Source: Shewanella maritima (GTDB lineage Bacteria > Pseudomonadota > Gammaproteobacteria > Enterobacterales > Shewanellaceae). Taken from it: DNA of 64,000 nt. Positions 54,091 to 61,846 of this stretch are shown piece after piece. How positions within the stretch are numbered: position 1 is the first letter of the stretch; every line of letters begins with the position of its first letter. The notes beneath the pieces were generated by a model. The model worked only from the letters and a program-made list of their open reading frames with translations. It did no database searches and was not told the DNA's origin. Made by a program: the position numbers and the translations under genes. Where the stretch lies: NCBI RefSeq assembly GCF_004295345.1, contig NZ_CP036200.1, positions 310,001-374,000 of the forward strand, given 5' to 3'.

Positions 54091-56109
54091 CTAACTTTCC
54101 AAAATCATCTTATCTCTAAGCATTGCCACTTCATCACGTAGTGCTGCTGCTTGCTCAAACTCGAGGTTTTTAGCGTGTTCCAGCATTTGTTTTTCGAGTT
54201 GTTGGATCTGCTTATTGATATCAACGGTGCTGTCGTAGTTAACCTCAGGCTCTGCCACTTTGGCGAGGCCTTTGCCACGTTTCGCTTTACCTGTTGGTCT
54301 AGCATCACCAATGTCCATTACATCGGTAATACTCTTCACCACACCTTTAGGCACAATGCCATTATCAAGGTTAAACTGATGCTGCTTAGCACGGCGACGC
54401 TCGGTTTCTTTCATCGCCTTGTCCATGGATTTTGTGACAGTATCAGCGTACAAGATCACCTTACCATTGACGTTACGAGCGGCGCGGCCGATGGTCTGAA
54501 TAAGCGAGCGCTCTGAGCGTAAAAAGCCTTCTTTGTCAGCATCGAGAATACACACCAGCGACACTTCTGGCATGTCTAACCCCTCACGCAGCAAGTTAAT
54601 ACCGACCAGCACGTCAAACTCACCAAGGCGCAGATCGCGAATGATCTCCACCCTTTCCACGGTATCAATATCGGAGTGAAGGTAGCGCACTCGCACGCCG
54701 TGCTCATCAAGGTACTCAGTTAAATCCTCTGCCATGCGTTTCGTTAATGTGGTGACCAGCACCCTTTCATTTAACGCGATACGCTTGTTGGCCTCAGACA
54801 GCAAGTCGTCGACCTGAATTGCCACCGGGCGCACCTCAAGCTCTGGGTCAAGCAAGCCTGTTGGGCGCACTACCTGCTCAGCAATTTCATCATCACTTTT
54901 TTCAAGTTCATAGTTGCTTGGTGTTGCCGATACGAAAATCGTTTGCGGCATTAAGTTTTCGAACTCTTCAAACTTGAGCGGGCGGTTATCAAGCGCGGAT
55001 GGCAGCCTAAAACCATACTCGACTAGTGTGGTTTTACGGCTGCGGTCACCTTTATACATGGCACCAATTTGTGGCACAGTGACATGAGACTCATCGATAA
55101 TCAGCAAACCATCAGCTGGCAAGTAATCAAGTAAGGTTGGCGGTCCGTCGCCCGCTGGTCGCCCAGATAGATAGCGTGAGTAGTTCTCAATACCTGAGCA
55201 GTAACCAAGCTCCACCATCATTTCAACGTCGTATTGAACCCGCTCAGTAATGCGTTGGGCTTCAATAAGCTTGTTATTATCCAGTAGTTCCTGACGGCGT
55301 ACGCGAAGCTCTTCTTTAATCTCTTCGGTTGCGGCAAGAATTTTTTCGCGCGGAGTCACATAGTGCGTTTTCGGGTAAACAGTGGTGCGAGCTATGCGCT
55401 TGGTAATTTGCCCAGTTAAAGGGTCAAACTCGCTTAATCTTTCAATTTCATCATCAAAAAGCTCAACGCGAATCGCGTCTCTATCTGAATCAGCTGGGAA
55501 TATATCAATCACCTCTCCGCGTACACGGTAGGTACCACGCTGCAGGTCAATATCGTTGCGGGTGTACTGCATTTCACTCAGGCGCTTTAAAATATCACGC
55601 TGCCCCATAAAGTCGCCCTGACGCAAGTGCAATAACATCTTCATGTAAGAGTCAGGATCGCCAAGACCATAGATAGCTGAAACAGACGCAATCAACACGA
55701 CATCTTTACGCTCCAGTAGGGCTTTCGTTGCCGACAGGCGCATTTGCTCAATGTGATCGTTAACTGATGCATCTTTCTCAATAAAAGTGTTTGATGCTGG
55801 TACGTAGGCTTCTGGTTGATAGTAGTCATAATAAGAAACAAAATACTCAACAGCATTATTAGGGAAGAACTCTTTCATCTCTCCATATAGCTGAGCTGCC
55901 AGGGTTTTATTGGGAGCCATAATAATGGTCGGACGCCCCATTTCTTTAATAACATTAGCAACCGTATAGGTTTTACCAGAGCCAGTTACCCCAAGCAGAG
56001 TTTGGTGCGCAATGCCTGACTCTAAACCATCAACCAGCTGCTTTATCGCGGTTGGCTGATCGCCTGCAGGCTCAAATTTGGAAGCAAGTGAAAAAATCGA
56101 TTCTGACAC
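54091..56109 (-). CDS. uvrB: UvrABC excinuclease subunit B
   Basis: A 672-residue DNA-repair helicase-like protein. Walker A is [15 protein letters not shown]. The beta-hairpin contains [19 protein letters not shown] is the Walker B box. Motif VI is [10 protein letters not shown], and the C-terminal UVR domain reads [25 protein letters not shown]. The start is a GTG at 56109 with AAGGA 7-8 nt upstream. Length matches E. coli UvrB (673). I saw no clean LexA box (CTGT-N8-ACAG) in the 300 nt upstream. Confidence 0.97.
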   Translation of the reverse strand: MSESIFSLASKFEPAGDQPTAIKQLVDGLESGIAHQTLLGVTGSGKTYTVANVIKEMGRPTIIMAPNKTLAAQLYGEMKEFFPNNAVEYFVSYYDYYQPEAYVPASNTFIEKDASVNDHIEQMRLSATKALLERKDVVLIASVSAIYGLGDPDSYMKMLLHLRQGDFMGQRDILKRLSEMQYTRNDIDLQRGTYRVRGEVIDIFPADSDRDAIRVELFDDEIERLSEFDPLTGQITKRIARTTVYPKTHYVTPREKILAATEEIKEELRVRRQELLDNNKLIEAQRITERVQYDVEMMVELGYCSGIENYSRYLSGRPAGDGPPTLLDYLPADGLLIIDESHVTVPQIGAMYKGDRSRKTTLVEYGFRLPSALDNRPLKFEEFENLMPQTIFVSATPSNYELEKSDDEIAEQVVRPTGLLDPELEVRPVAIQVDDLLSEANKRIALNERVLVTTLTKRMAEDLTEYLDEHGVRVRYLHSDIDTVERVEIIRDLRLGEFDVLVGINLLREGLDMPEVSLVCILDADKEGFLRSERSLIQTIGRAARNVNGKVILYADTVTKSMDKAMKETERRRAKQHQFNLDNGIVPKGVVKSITDVMDIGDARPTGKAKRGKGLAKVAEPEVNYDSTVDINKQIQQLEKQMLEHAKNLEFEQAAALRDEVAMLRDKMILES

Positions 56110-56619
56110 GTGTTAATCCTTATAAATGGCAGCCCATTATCATACTCCGAATATTGCTTAAGGTGTATGGCAAACTCATGGCTTTTCTGCTGAATTTTGA
56201 TGCGCTACTTTGTACGCCAAATGAGTTTAAATAGGATGAAAATTGCTTGGATACGCAACCAGGTTAGCTGATCATTTTACGATCACTTGATTCGACGAAA
56301 TTTGACTGTTGCGATCTCCTAGCGGCAGATTATGACAGTTTGAATAACGAAATATGAAACTTATCTACGTTAAGCTAAAGTTCTCTCCTAAGCTTAAAAA
56401 GCGAGCAAAAATCAACGCTGAAAGCAAATTTAATGCACAATTTTGAATTATTTTTGATTACATTTTCCCGTAGTTAACTACATCAAACATAAAAAGCGCT
56501 TGATTTTTATAAACCACTGATAATAAACGCTTTAAATAATGGTTAAAAAAATAGACCATTTTAAGTCCAAGCCCCATTTTACGGGTATTTGCAGCCAATT
56601 TTTAGGCTTAACTCACAGG

Positions 56620-56644
56620 CTTATCCACAGAAATAGTGGATAAG
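56620..56644. repeat. Inverted DnaA-box-like pair
   Basis: CTTATCCAC and GTGGATAAG form a perfect 9-bp inverted repeat with a 7-nt spacer. The left copy reads TTATCCACA, an exact DnaA-box; the right reads TTATCCACT on the other strand, one mismatch. Confidence 0.5.
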
Positions 56645-57355
56645 TCAATTAAACCCAGTTTTGCCGTGCTTTAGCGCCCCTTTGTAAGATATCTGCCAAA
56701 TGAATGACACACTGAAAGTTTTTTACATTTGAAAGTAGCTCTTACAATCCACAAACTTTAATTGCGCTATTACTAATATTTAACCCTAGTAATTCATTGC
56801 AATCCCACCAACAAAATTTTATTCAGCTCATTCTAGTTTTGTGCAGCTCTTTGGTTAACAGATCAAAGTTCAGTAGACCTGAGATTGGAGTACTCTAGTT
56901 TGGCACCAACAAGCAAACCTAAACTCTACTTGGCTGCTCTCAACTCTTTAACAAATAGCCGCGAACTGGTCCCCTATAGCTTAGGCATATATAAGCACTA
57001 CTAGCTAAGCTGCTATTTTTAATATTAACAGCCATTCTCGACCACTTGGCAAAATCAAAGTCATGCTTACTAACCCTTAAAACTTAACTAGTCATGTTGT
57101 TGCCGCGCATTCAAACAGACCTTGACGCTCTGCCGGACAGAATTTTGCCAAAAGGTTAAAAGTTAACCTCCCATCCACATACTTGTACGTACTTATGCGT
57201 TGATAAATGCAATAAATAGCTGTTTGAGAAAAAGAGTTTCGTAAATAAATCATAGCGCTACTGCCTGCTCTGACAGCATTAGCGCTTATATCTCGCACAT
57301 GATGCGCATTACATAACCAATTAGATGCAGATGTTCATTTTTTTTAATATGCGAG

Positions 57356-57384
57356 TTGACTCAAGGGCTGCAGCGTTTTACTAT
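57356..57384 (+). promoter_or_regulatory. Promoter of the tRNA-Asn array
   Basis: TTGACT and TACTAT are separated by 17 bp, followed by a GC-rich GCGCTCCG discriminator, as in stringently controlled tRNA promoters. It ends 35 nt before the first tRNA. Confidence 0.6.
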
Positions 57385-57418
57385 GCGCTCCGTTCTCAGC
57401 AATACATTGCTAAGCGCT

Positions 57419-57494
57419 TCCCCTGTAGTTCAGTTGGTAGAACGGCGGACTGTTAATCCGTATGTCACTGGTTCGAGTCCAGTCTGGGGAGCCA
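57419..57494 (+). tRNA. tRNA-Asn (GTT), copy 1
   Basis: A 76-nt tRNA with encoded CCA. The acceptor begins TCCCCTG, the anticodon loop is CTGTTAA (anticodon GTT) and the T-arm is GGTTCGAGTCC. The 3' acceptor strand CTGGGGA leaves a U6-U67 mismatch. First of six tandem copies and nearest the promoter. Confidence 0.97.
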
Positions 57495-57525
57495 ATCAAT
57501 GTGTGTTGTGATATAAATGTGTTAT

Positions 57526-57601
57526 TCCCCTGTAGTTCAGTTGGTAGAACGGCGGACTGTTAATCCGTATGTCACTGGTTCGAGTCCAGTCTGGGGAGCC
57601 A
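57526..57601 (+). tRNA. tRNA-Asn (GTT), copy 2
   Basis: Identical in sequence to copy 1, anticodon GTT, CCA encoded. Separated from copy 1 by 31 nt. Confidence 0.97.
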
Positions 57602-57627
57602 ATACATTTAGCAAGTGTTTATGTTAT

Positions 57628-57703
57628 TCCCCTGTAGTTCAGTTGGTAGAACGGCGGACTGTTAATCCGTATGTCACTGGTTCGAGTCCAGTCTGGGGAG
57701 CCA
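57628..57703 (+). tRNA. tRNA-Asn (GTT), copy 3
   Basis: Identical to copy 1, anticodon GTT, CCA encoded. The spacer from copy 2 is 26 nt and begins like the preceding spacer with AAT. Confidence 0.97.
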
Positions 57704-57725
57704 ACATAATCCGATATTTAAGTAT

Positions 57726-57801
57726 TCCCCTGTAGTTCAGTTGGTAGAACGGCGGACTGTTAATCCGTATGTCACTGGTTCAAGTCCAGTCTGGGGAGCC
57801 A
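57726..57801 (+). tRNA. tRNA-Asn (GTT), copy 4 (T-loop variant)
   Basis: Differs from the other copies only at 57782, where the T-loop reads TTCAAGT instead of TTCGAGT (G57 to A). A purine at 57 is compatible with function. Confidence 0.96.
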
Positions 57802-57824
57802 CTTAAATCTCAATTTGATTCAAT

Positions 57825-57900
57825 TCCCCTGTAGTTCAGTTGGTAGAACGGCGGACTGTTAATCCGTATGTCACTGGTTCGAGTCCAGTCTGGGGAGCCA
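57825..57900 (+). tRNA. tRNA-Asn (GTT), copy 5
   Basis: Identical to copy 1, anticodon GTT, CCA encoded. The spacers flanking this copy share AAATCTCAATTT, suggesting recent tandem duplication. Confidence 0.97.
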
Positions 57901-57922
57901 ATCAAATCTCAATTTCTTCGAT

Positions 57923-57998
57923 TCCCCTGTAGTTCAGTTGGTAGAACGGCGGACTGTTAATCCGTATGTCACTGGTTCGAGTCCAGTCTGGGGAGCCA
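57923..57998 (+). tRNA. tRNA-Asn (GTT), copy 6
   Basis: Identical to copy 1 and last of the array. No strong terminator hairpin is evident just downstream, only T-rich sequence. Confidence 0.97.
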
Positions 57999-58387
57999 CT
58001 CTCTTCCTGTGTTTATTTTCCTTATTTTCTTCTAGCAGTAAGCTAAATCCATCTGTTATTTAGTCTATCGATGAATTTATTCAACCCACGGCAATGCTAA
58101 ACAGGCGCTCTAACTAACTAATTTTTATAAAAAATTACGTTATGAGTTATAGGCATATTGTCTTAAAAAACGATTCATAGTCTAAGTTAATTGTTTGCAA
58201 CACGGTGTTTTGTTTTTAACTGCTATAACCATAAGTGCTAGTGAAATTCTTCCTATAAGTCTGCTAATATAGTTTAATATTTCTGATATTTTTCAACGAT
58301 GTCTCGTGAATAGTAGTTAAAAGTCACAATGACATTAGCTCATCGAATAATTGACGATTAACCAATGCTTCAGGAACCGAACGCTTT
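57999..58387. other. Intergenic region after the tRNA-Asn array
   Basis: AT-rich, with T-rich runs just after the last tRNA that may end transcription. It presumably contains the promoter of the GGDEF-EAL gene. No gene or repeat was recognised. Confidence 0.4.
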
Positions 58388-60283
58388 ATGGGCATATCAA
58401 AATCATTTCAGCTAACCTTGCTGATCACTTTTGGTTTGATGCTGTACATCATATATCACACCGAAAACATGGAAGTACAAAATCAAGGTCAGGTCGCGCG
58501 TGCTCAATTTCAAACTGACATTAAGCAATACAAGCCTTGGGTTGGAGATGGCGAAGACTTGTATAAAAAACTGTCTGAGCAATATTCGTTTCAGTTTTTC
58601 CAGTATGTTCACAAAACTGACAGCGACTACAACTATACTTTCGGCTCTCTTGCTCGTCCTGATGACGATTTTGCTAGCAAGGTGTTCGACATCCAGCTCG
58701 GTCATGCAGAGGAGCTAGGTGATGGTCGCATTCAAGTGCGTTTAAGTACCTCAAGTGTTATTTCGCCAAGTTTTGCCGATCTAGAGCAAGCTGCCCATAT
58801 TATTATTCTAAGTTACCTCATCTTGATGTTGGTGTTCGCCATTTTGATTCGCGTGCACATGCGCCGTATTAAGTACGCTGCAGAATACATCAGTAACATC
58901 CCTAACCTGTCATTCCAGGCTGTGGAACGCTCGCGCTTTCCTGGTGTACTTCGCCCTATAGGTAATGCGTTAGATAGCTGCCGCTCACAATTGAAAGACA
59001 GCTTGAGTAAAGTTCATGCTGAAAACGACAAGCTAACAAAAGCTGCCTACCAAGACCCAATTACCGGTTTTTCAACGCGTAGCCGCTTTATTAAATATTT
59101 AGATAAAGTGCAAAAGGCAAAAGATAAACAAATCGGTATCATGGCAATCACTAAAGCTGCCGAGCTGGCCAATATTAACCAATTACATGGCCGCGCTGCC
59201 GGTGATGATTACCTTGCAAAAATTGCGACTTGTATGCGTAAAGCTGCCGCTAATGTCGGTAAAAGTGAATGCTATCGCTTATCAAGTGGTGACTTTGCTA
59301 TCTTCTTTGAGGGCTTAACCCTAAAAGAAGGTGAGAAATACCTCGATAATCTGCGTGGTCAGCTTGATGAATATGCAAGCTCTGCCGCGATGGACTCTGT
59401 TGCTCATACCGGTATGGTGCCTTATGAGAACCAATGCGACCCATCGAAATTAGTGTCACTAGCAGATGCAGCTGTGAGTATTGCGCAAACATTAGGCCCG
59501 AACCGTTACCATCAACTAGAGAAGTTTACTGGTAATGAACAGCAAGGTACTGACCATTGGAAAACCACCATTGCTCAGCTTATCCAAAATCAAAGCATGA
59601 GCTTTTTCCAACAGCCGATTCAGCCTTGTCATAACGACAGTGAAATCTATCGTGAACTACTCGCGCGCTTTTACAACGCAGAAGGCGATCACTTGCCAAC
59701 CTCTACCGTTATCGCCATGTCTGAGCGTCATACATGTAATCTCGAACTGGACAAGATGATTGTCACCAATGCCATTAGACTGCTGAGTGAGAACCCAAGT
59801 TTGTCTGGTATTTTCGGCGTTAATATTAGTGCGAGTACCGCTATGCAAGATCAGTTCTGCTTATGGCTGAAAGACGTACTTGGTCGTCAGCGTAATATAG
59901 CATCGCGTTTGGTATTTGAAATTAACGAATCTGGCATGCAGTCAAATCTGCAAGCCAGTCACAACTTCGTCAACGAGGTGCATAAAGTTGGCTCTAAAGT
60001 CGCCATTGAGCGCTTTGGTCTTGGGTTTACTTCATTTAAGTTCTTTAGAGAAGTTCGTCCAGACTTTATCAAGCTTGATAGCAGTTACAGTAACGCCATT
60101 GAGCAAGACAATAACAATAAGTTTTTCGTACGCATGATTGTTGATATTGCTAAACGATTGAGCATTCAAGTAATTGCGTGTGGTGTTGAACGCCAAGATG
60201 AGAAACTCACTCTTGAAAAGCTACTTGTTGATGGTCTGCAAGGCTACTACATCGCTCAGCCAGAAAAGGTCAAAAAAGGCTGA
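58388..60283 (+). CDS. Membrane protein with degenerate GGDEF and EAL domains
   Basis: A 631-residue protein. Membrane helices at about residues 7-24 and 135-157 flank a periplasmic loop of about 110 residues. A GGDEF-like domain (about 210-380) has RLSSGDFAIFF at the active-site turn, so the GG(D/E)EF motif is lost. An EAL-like domain (about 390-631) has YRELLARF in place of EALLR, AIERFGLGF in place of the DDFGTG metal loop, and VIACGVE in place of AEGVE. Both catalytic activities are predicted absent, as in CsrD/MshH or LapD-type proteins. It may therefore bind RNA, protein or c-di-GMP rather than turn it over. CsrD itself usually lies by mreB/msh genes, so this is probably a distinct member. 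Confidence 0.85.
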   Translation: MGISKSFQLTLLITFGLMLYIIYHTENMEVQNQGQVARAQFQTDIKQYKPWVGDGEDLYKKLSEQYSFQFFQYVHKTDSDYNYTFGSLARPDDDFASKVFDIQLGHAEELGDGRIQVRLSTSSVISPSFADLEQAAHIIILSYLILMLVFAILIRVHMRRIKYAAEYISNIPNLSFQAVERSRFPGVLRPIGNALDSCRSQLKDSLSKVHAENDKLTKAAYQDPITGFSTRSRFIKYLDKVQKAKDKQIGIMAITKAAELANINQLHGRAAGDDYLAKIATCMRKAAANVGKSECYRLSSGDFAIFFEGLTLKEGEKYLDNLRGQLDEYASSAAMDSVAHTGMVPYENQCDPSKLVSLADAAVSIAQTLGPNRYHQLEKFTGNEQQGTDHWKTTIAQLIQNQSMSFFQQPIQPCHNDSEIYRELLARFYNAEGDHLPTSTVIAMSERHTCNLELDKMIVTNAIRLLSENPSLSGIFGVNISASTAMQDQFCLWLKDVLGRQRNIASRLVFEINESGMQSNLQASHNFVNEVHKVGSKVAIERFGLGFTSFKFFREVRPDFIKLDSSYSNAIEQDNNNKFFVRMIVDIAKRLSIQVIACGVERQDEKLTLEKLLVDGLQGYYIAQPEKVKKG

Positions 60284-60683
60284 TTCAGCTGGATATTTCC
60301 CTTACAGAGTAAATTTTCGAACAAGGTTAAGTTATACCCAAGCAACTTCAATATACAGGGTTCAGAGCCTCTCATTAGGTTCAGTTCGAGGCGAAAAGTC
60401 GACGTAATGGCATTCCCTTTCTAGGCTTTGCAACAAAGAAATGGACCTAATGAGTGGCTCCCAAAGGGCGAGTTTGATTGGCTGTCATGCTTTGTTGCAG
60501 ATTTTCAACGTAGAACAACTATGTATCAAATCAGCGCCGCGCCTGAAAGCCAATCAATTCTCGCTGAACATGCATCTTGAGGTTGTTTGGGTATATATTG
60601 CTTTAACCTTGTTTTTTATCCGTTGTTTCTTAACGCTAAAACTAAGATAATAGCTGGATTGATTTTGGCTATCTAACAACATA
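60284..60683. other. Intergenic region before rsxA, mostly a repeat element
   Basis: It is occupied chiefly by the inverted-repeat element at 60333-60595. The remainder before 60684 should hold the rsx promoter unless transcription starts within the element. Confidence 0.5.
60333..60595. mobile_element. 263-bp MITE-like element with imperfect terminal inverted repeats
   Basis: The left end TATACCCAAGCAACTTCAAT... and the right end read in reverse, TATACCCAAACAACCTCAAG..., agree at 20 of 24 positions. Inside are nested inverted repeats: CTCATTAGGTTCA (60371-60383) with TGGACCTAATGAG (60442-60454), and TTGATTGGCT (60474-60483) with AGCCAATCAA (60548-60557). No transposase is encoded. It lies between the GGDEF-EAL gene and rsxA. 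Confidence 0.65.
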
Positions 60684-61262
60684 ATGACCGAATACCTCTT
60701 ATTATTAATCGGTACTGTACTGGTTAATAACTTTGTATTAGTTAAGTTTCTCGGACTTTGCCCGTTTATGGGCGTTTCAAGCAAGCTTGCCTCCGCGATT
60801 GGTATGTCGATGGCAACCACCTTTGTGCTTACCCTCGCCTCAATTTTAAGCTACTTAACCAATAAATTCTTATTACAGCCGTTTGACCTGCAATACCTAA
60901 GAACCATGAGCTTTATTTTGGTCATCGCGGTAGTGGTGCAATTTACCGAAATGATGGTACAAAAAACCAGTGCATCACTACACCGTACCTTAGGTATCTA
61001 CTTGCCGCTTATTACCACAAACTGCGCAGTGTTAGGTGTAGCACTACTTAACGTTAATGAAGACCATAACTTCTTGCAATCTGCTGTTTACGGCTTTGGC
61101 GCAGCAGCTGGCTTCTCATTAGTGCTTATTCTATTTTCAGCCATGCGTGAGCGCCTTGCTGCTGCAGATGTGCCACTGCCATTTAAAGGCGGCGCAATTG
61201 CGATGATCACAGCAGGCCTAATGTCACTTGCCTTTATGGGCTTTGCGGGGCTAGTGAAGTAA
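60684..61262 (+). CDS. rsxA: Electron transport complex subunit RsxA/RnfA
   Basis: A 192-residue six-helix membrane subunit of the Rnf/Rsx complex. It carries [34 protein letters not shown] and [23 protein letters not shown]. The conserved Cys residues in LGLCPF and TTNCAV match the RnfA pattern. The complex couples ferredoxin/NADH electron flow to ion movement and in E. coli reduces SoxR. First gene of rsxABC; its stop overlaps the rsxB start. Confidence 0.96.
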   Translation: MTEYLLLLIGTVLVNNFVLVKFLGLCPFMGVSSKLASAIGMSMATTFVLTLASILSYLTNKFLLQPFDLQYLRTMSFILVIAVVVQFTEMMVQKTSASLHRTLGIYLPLITTNCAVLGVALLNVNEDHNFLQSAVYGFGAAAGFSLVLILFSAMRERLAAADVPLPFKGGAIAMITAGLMSLAFMGFAGLVK

Positions 61263-61846
61263 TGCTTTCAAGTATTTTAATTGCCATTGGTGTATTAACC
61301 GCTGTCGCACTGGTATTTGGCATCATGCTCGGTTTTGCTGCCGAAAAGTTCAAAGTTGAGGGCAACCCTGTTATCGACCAAGCCGAAGCACTGCTGCCAC
61401 AAACACAATGTGGTCAATGTGGTTACCCTGGGTGTCGCCCTTATGCAGAAGCCATAGCCAACGGCGATGCGATTAACAAATGTCCTCCAGGCGGCACAGC
61501 CACCATGGAGAAACTCGCTGAGTTAATGGGTGTTGACCCACAACCAATGGATGAGGTGGTTGCCGACAATGTCAAAAAAGTCGCCTACATTCGTGAAGAC
61601 GAGTGTATTGGCTGTACCAAGTGTATTCAGGCATGTCCTGTCGATGCCATTTTAGGTTCAGGCAAGTTGATGCACACTGTCATCACCAAAGATTGCACGG
61701 GTTGTGATTTATGTGTTGAGCCCTGCCCGGTTGATTGCATCGACATGATCCCAGTAAAAACCAACCTACAAAACTGGGATTGGAAGTTGAATCAGCAAAC
61801 CATTGAAGTCATTTCGGCCGAGAAGTATGAGGAAAAGCGGTGCTAA
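61262..61846 (+). CDS. rsxB: Electron transport complex subunit RsxB/RnfB
   Basis: A 194-residue ferredoxin-type subunit with an N-terminal membrane helix. A four-Cys cluster motif is [18 protein letters not shown]. Two [4Fe-4S] ferredoxin motifs are [16 protein letters not shown] and [16 protein letters not shown]. It overlaps rsxA at ATG/TAA and rsxC at the 3' end. It carries electrons within the Rsx complex at the cytoplasmic face. Confidence 0.96.
   Translation: MLSSILIAIGVLTAVALVFGIMLGFAAEKFKVEGNPVIDQAEALLPQTQCGQCGYPGCRPYAEAIANGDAINKCPPGGTATMEKLAELMGVDPQPMDEVVADNVKKVAYIREDECIGCTKCIQACPVDAILGSGKLMHTVITKDCTGCDLCVEPCPVDCIDMIPVKTNLQNWDWKLNQQTIEVISAEKYEEKRC

Larger units (their letters stand above)
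56110..57418. other. 1.3-kb gene-free AT-rich region upstream of tRNA-Asn array
   Basis: No convincing coding sequence. It holds a GTAGTTAACTAC palindrome (56470-56481), an inverted pair of DnaA-box-like sites (56620-56644), an rRNA-leader boxA-like CTCTTTAACA (56944-56953) and the tRNA-Asn promoter (57356-57384). A 68-codon open frame on the minus strand (57092-57298) has no ribosome site and no recognised homologue. Confidence 0.5.

Noticed and set aside
56110..56400. LexA box upstream of uvrB
   Set aside because: CTGT and ACAG-like words occur but not at the required 8-nt spacing.
57092..57298. 68-codon frame in the gene-free region
   Set aside because: No ribosome site, no recognised family, no partner; most likely chance.
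57517..57735. Open frame across the tRNA-Asn array
   Set aside because: It is the translation of tandem tRNA genes, not a protein.
57419..57998. CRISPR-like regular repeat spacing
   Set aside because: The regular units are 76-nt tRNA-Asn genes with full cloverleaf features and short related spacers.
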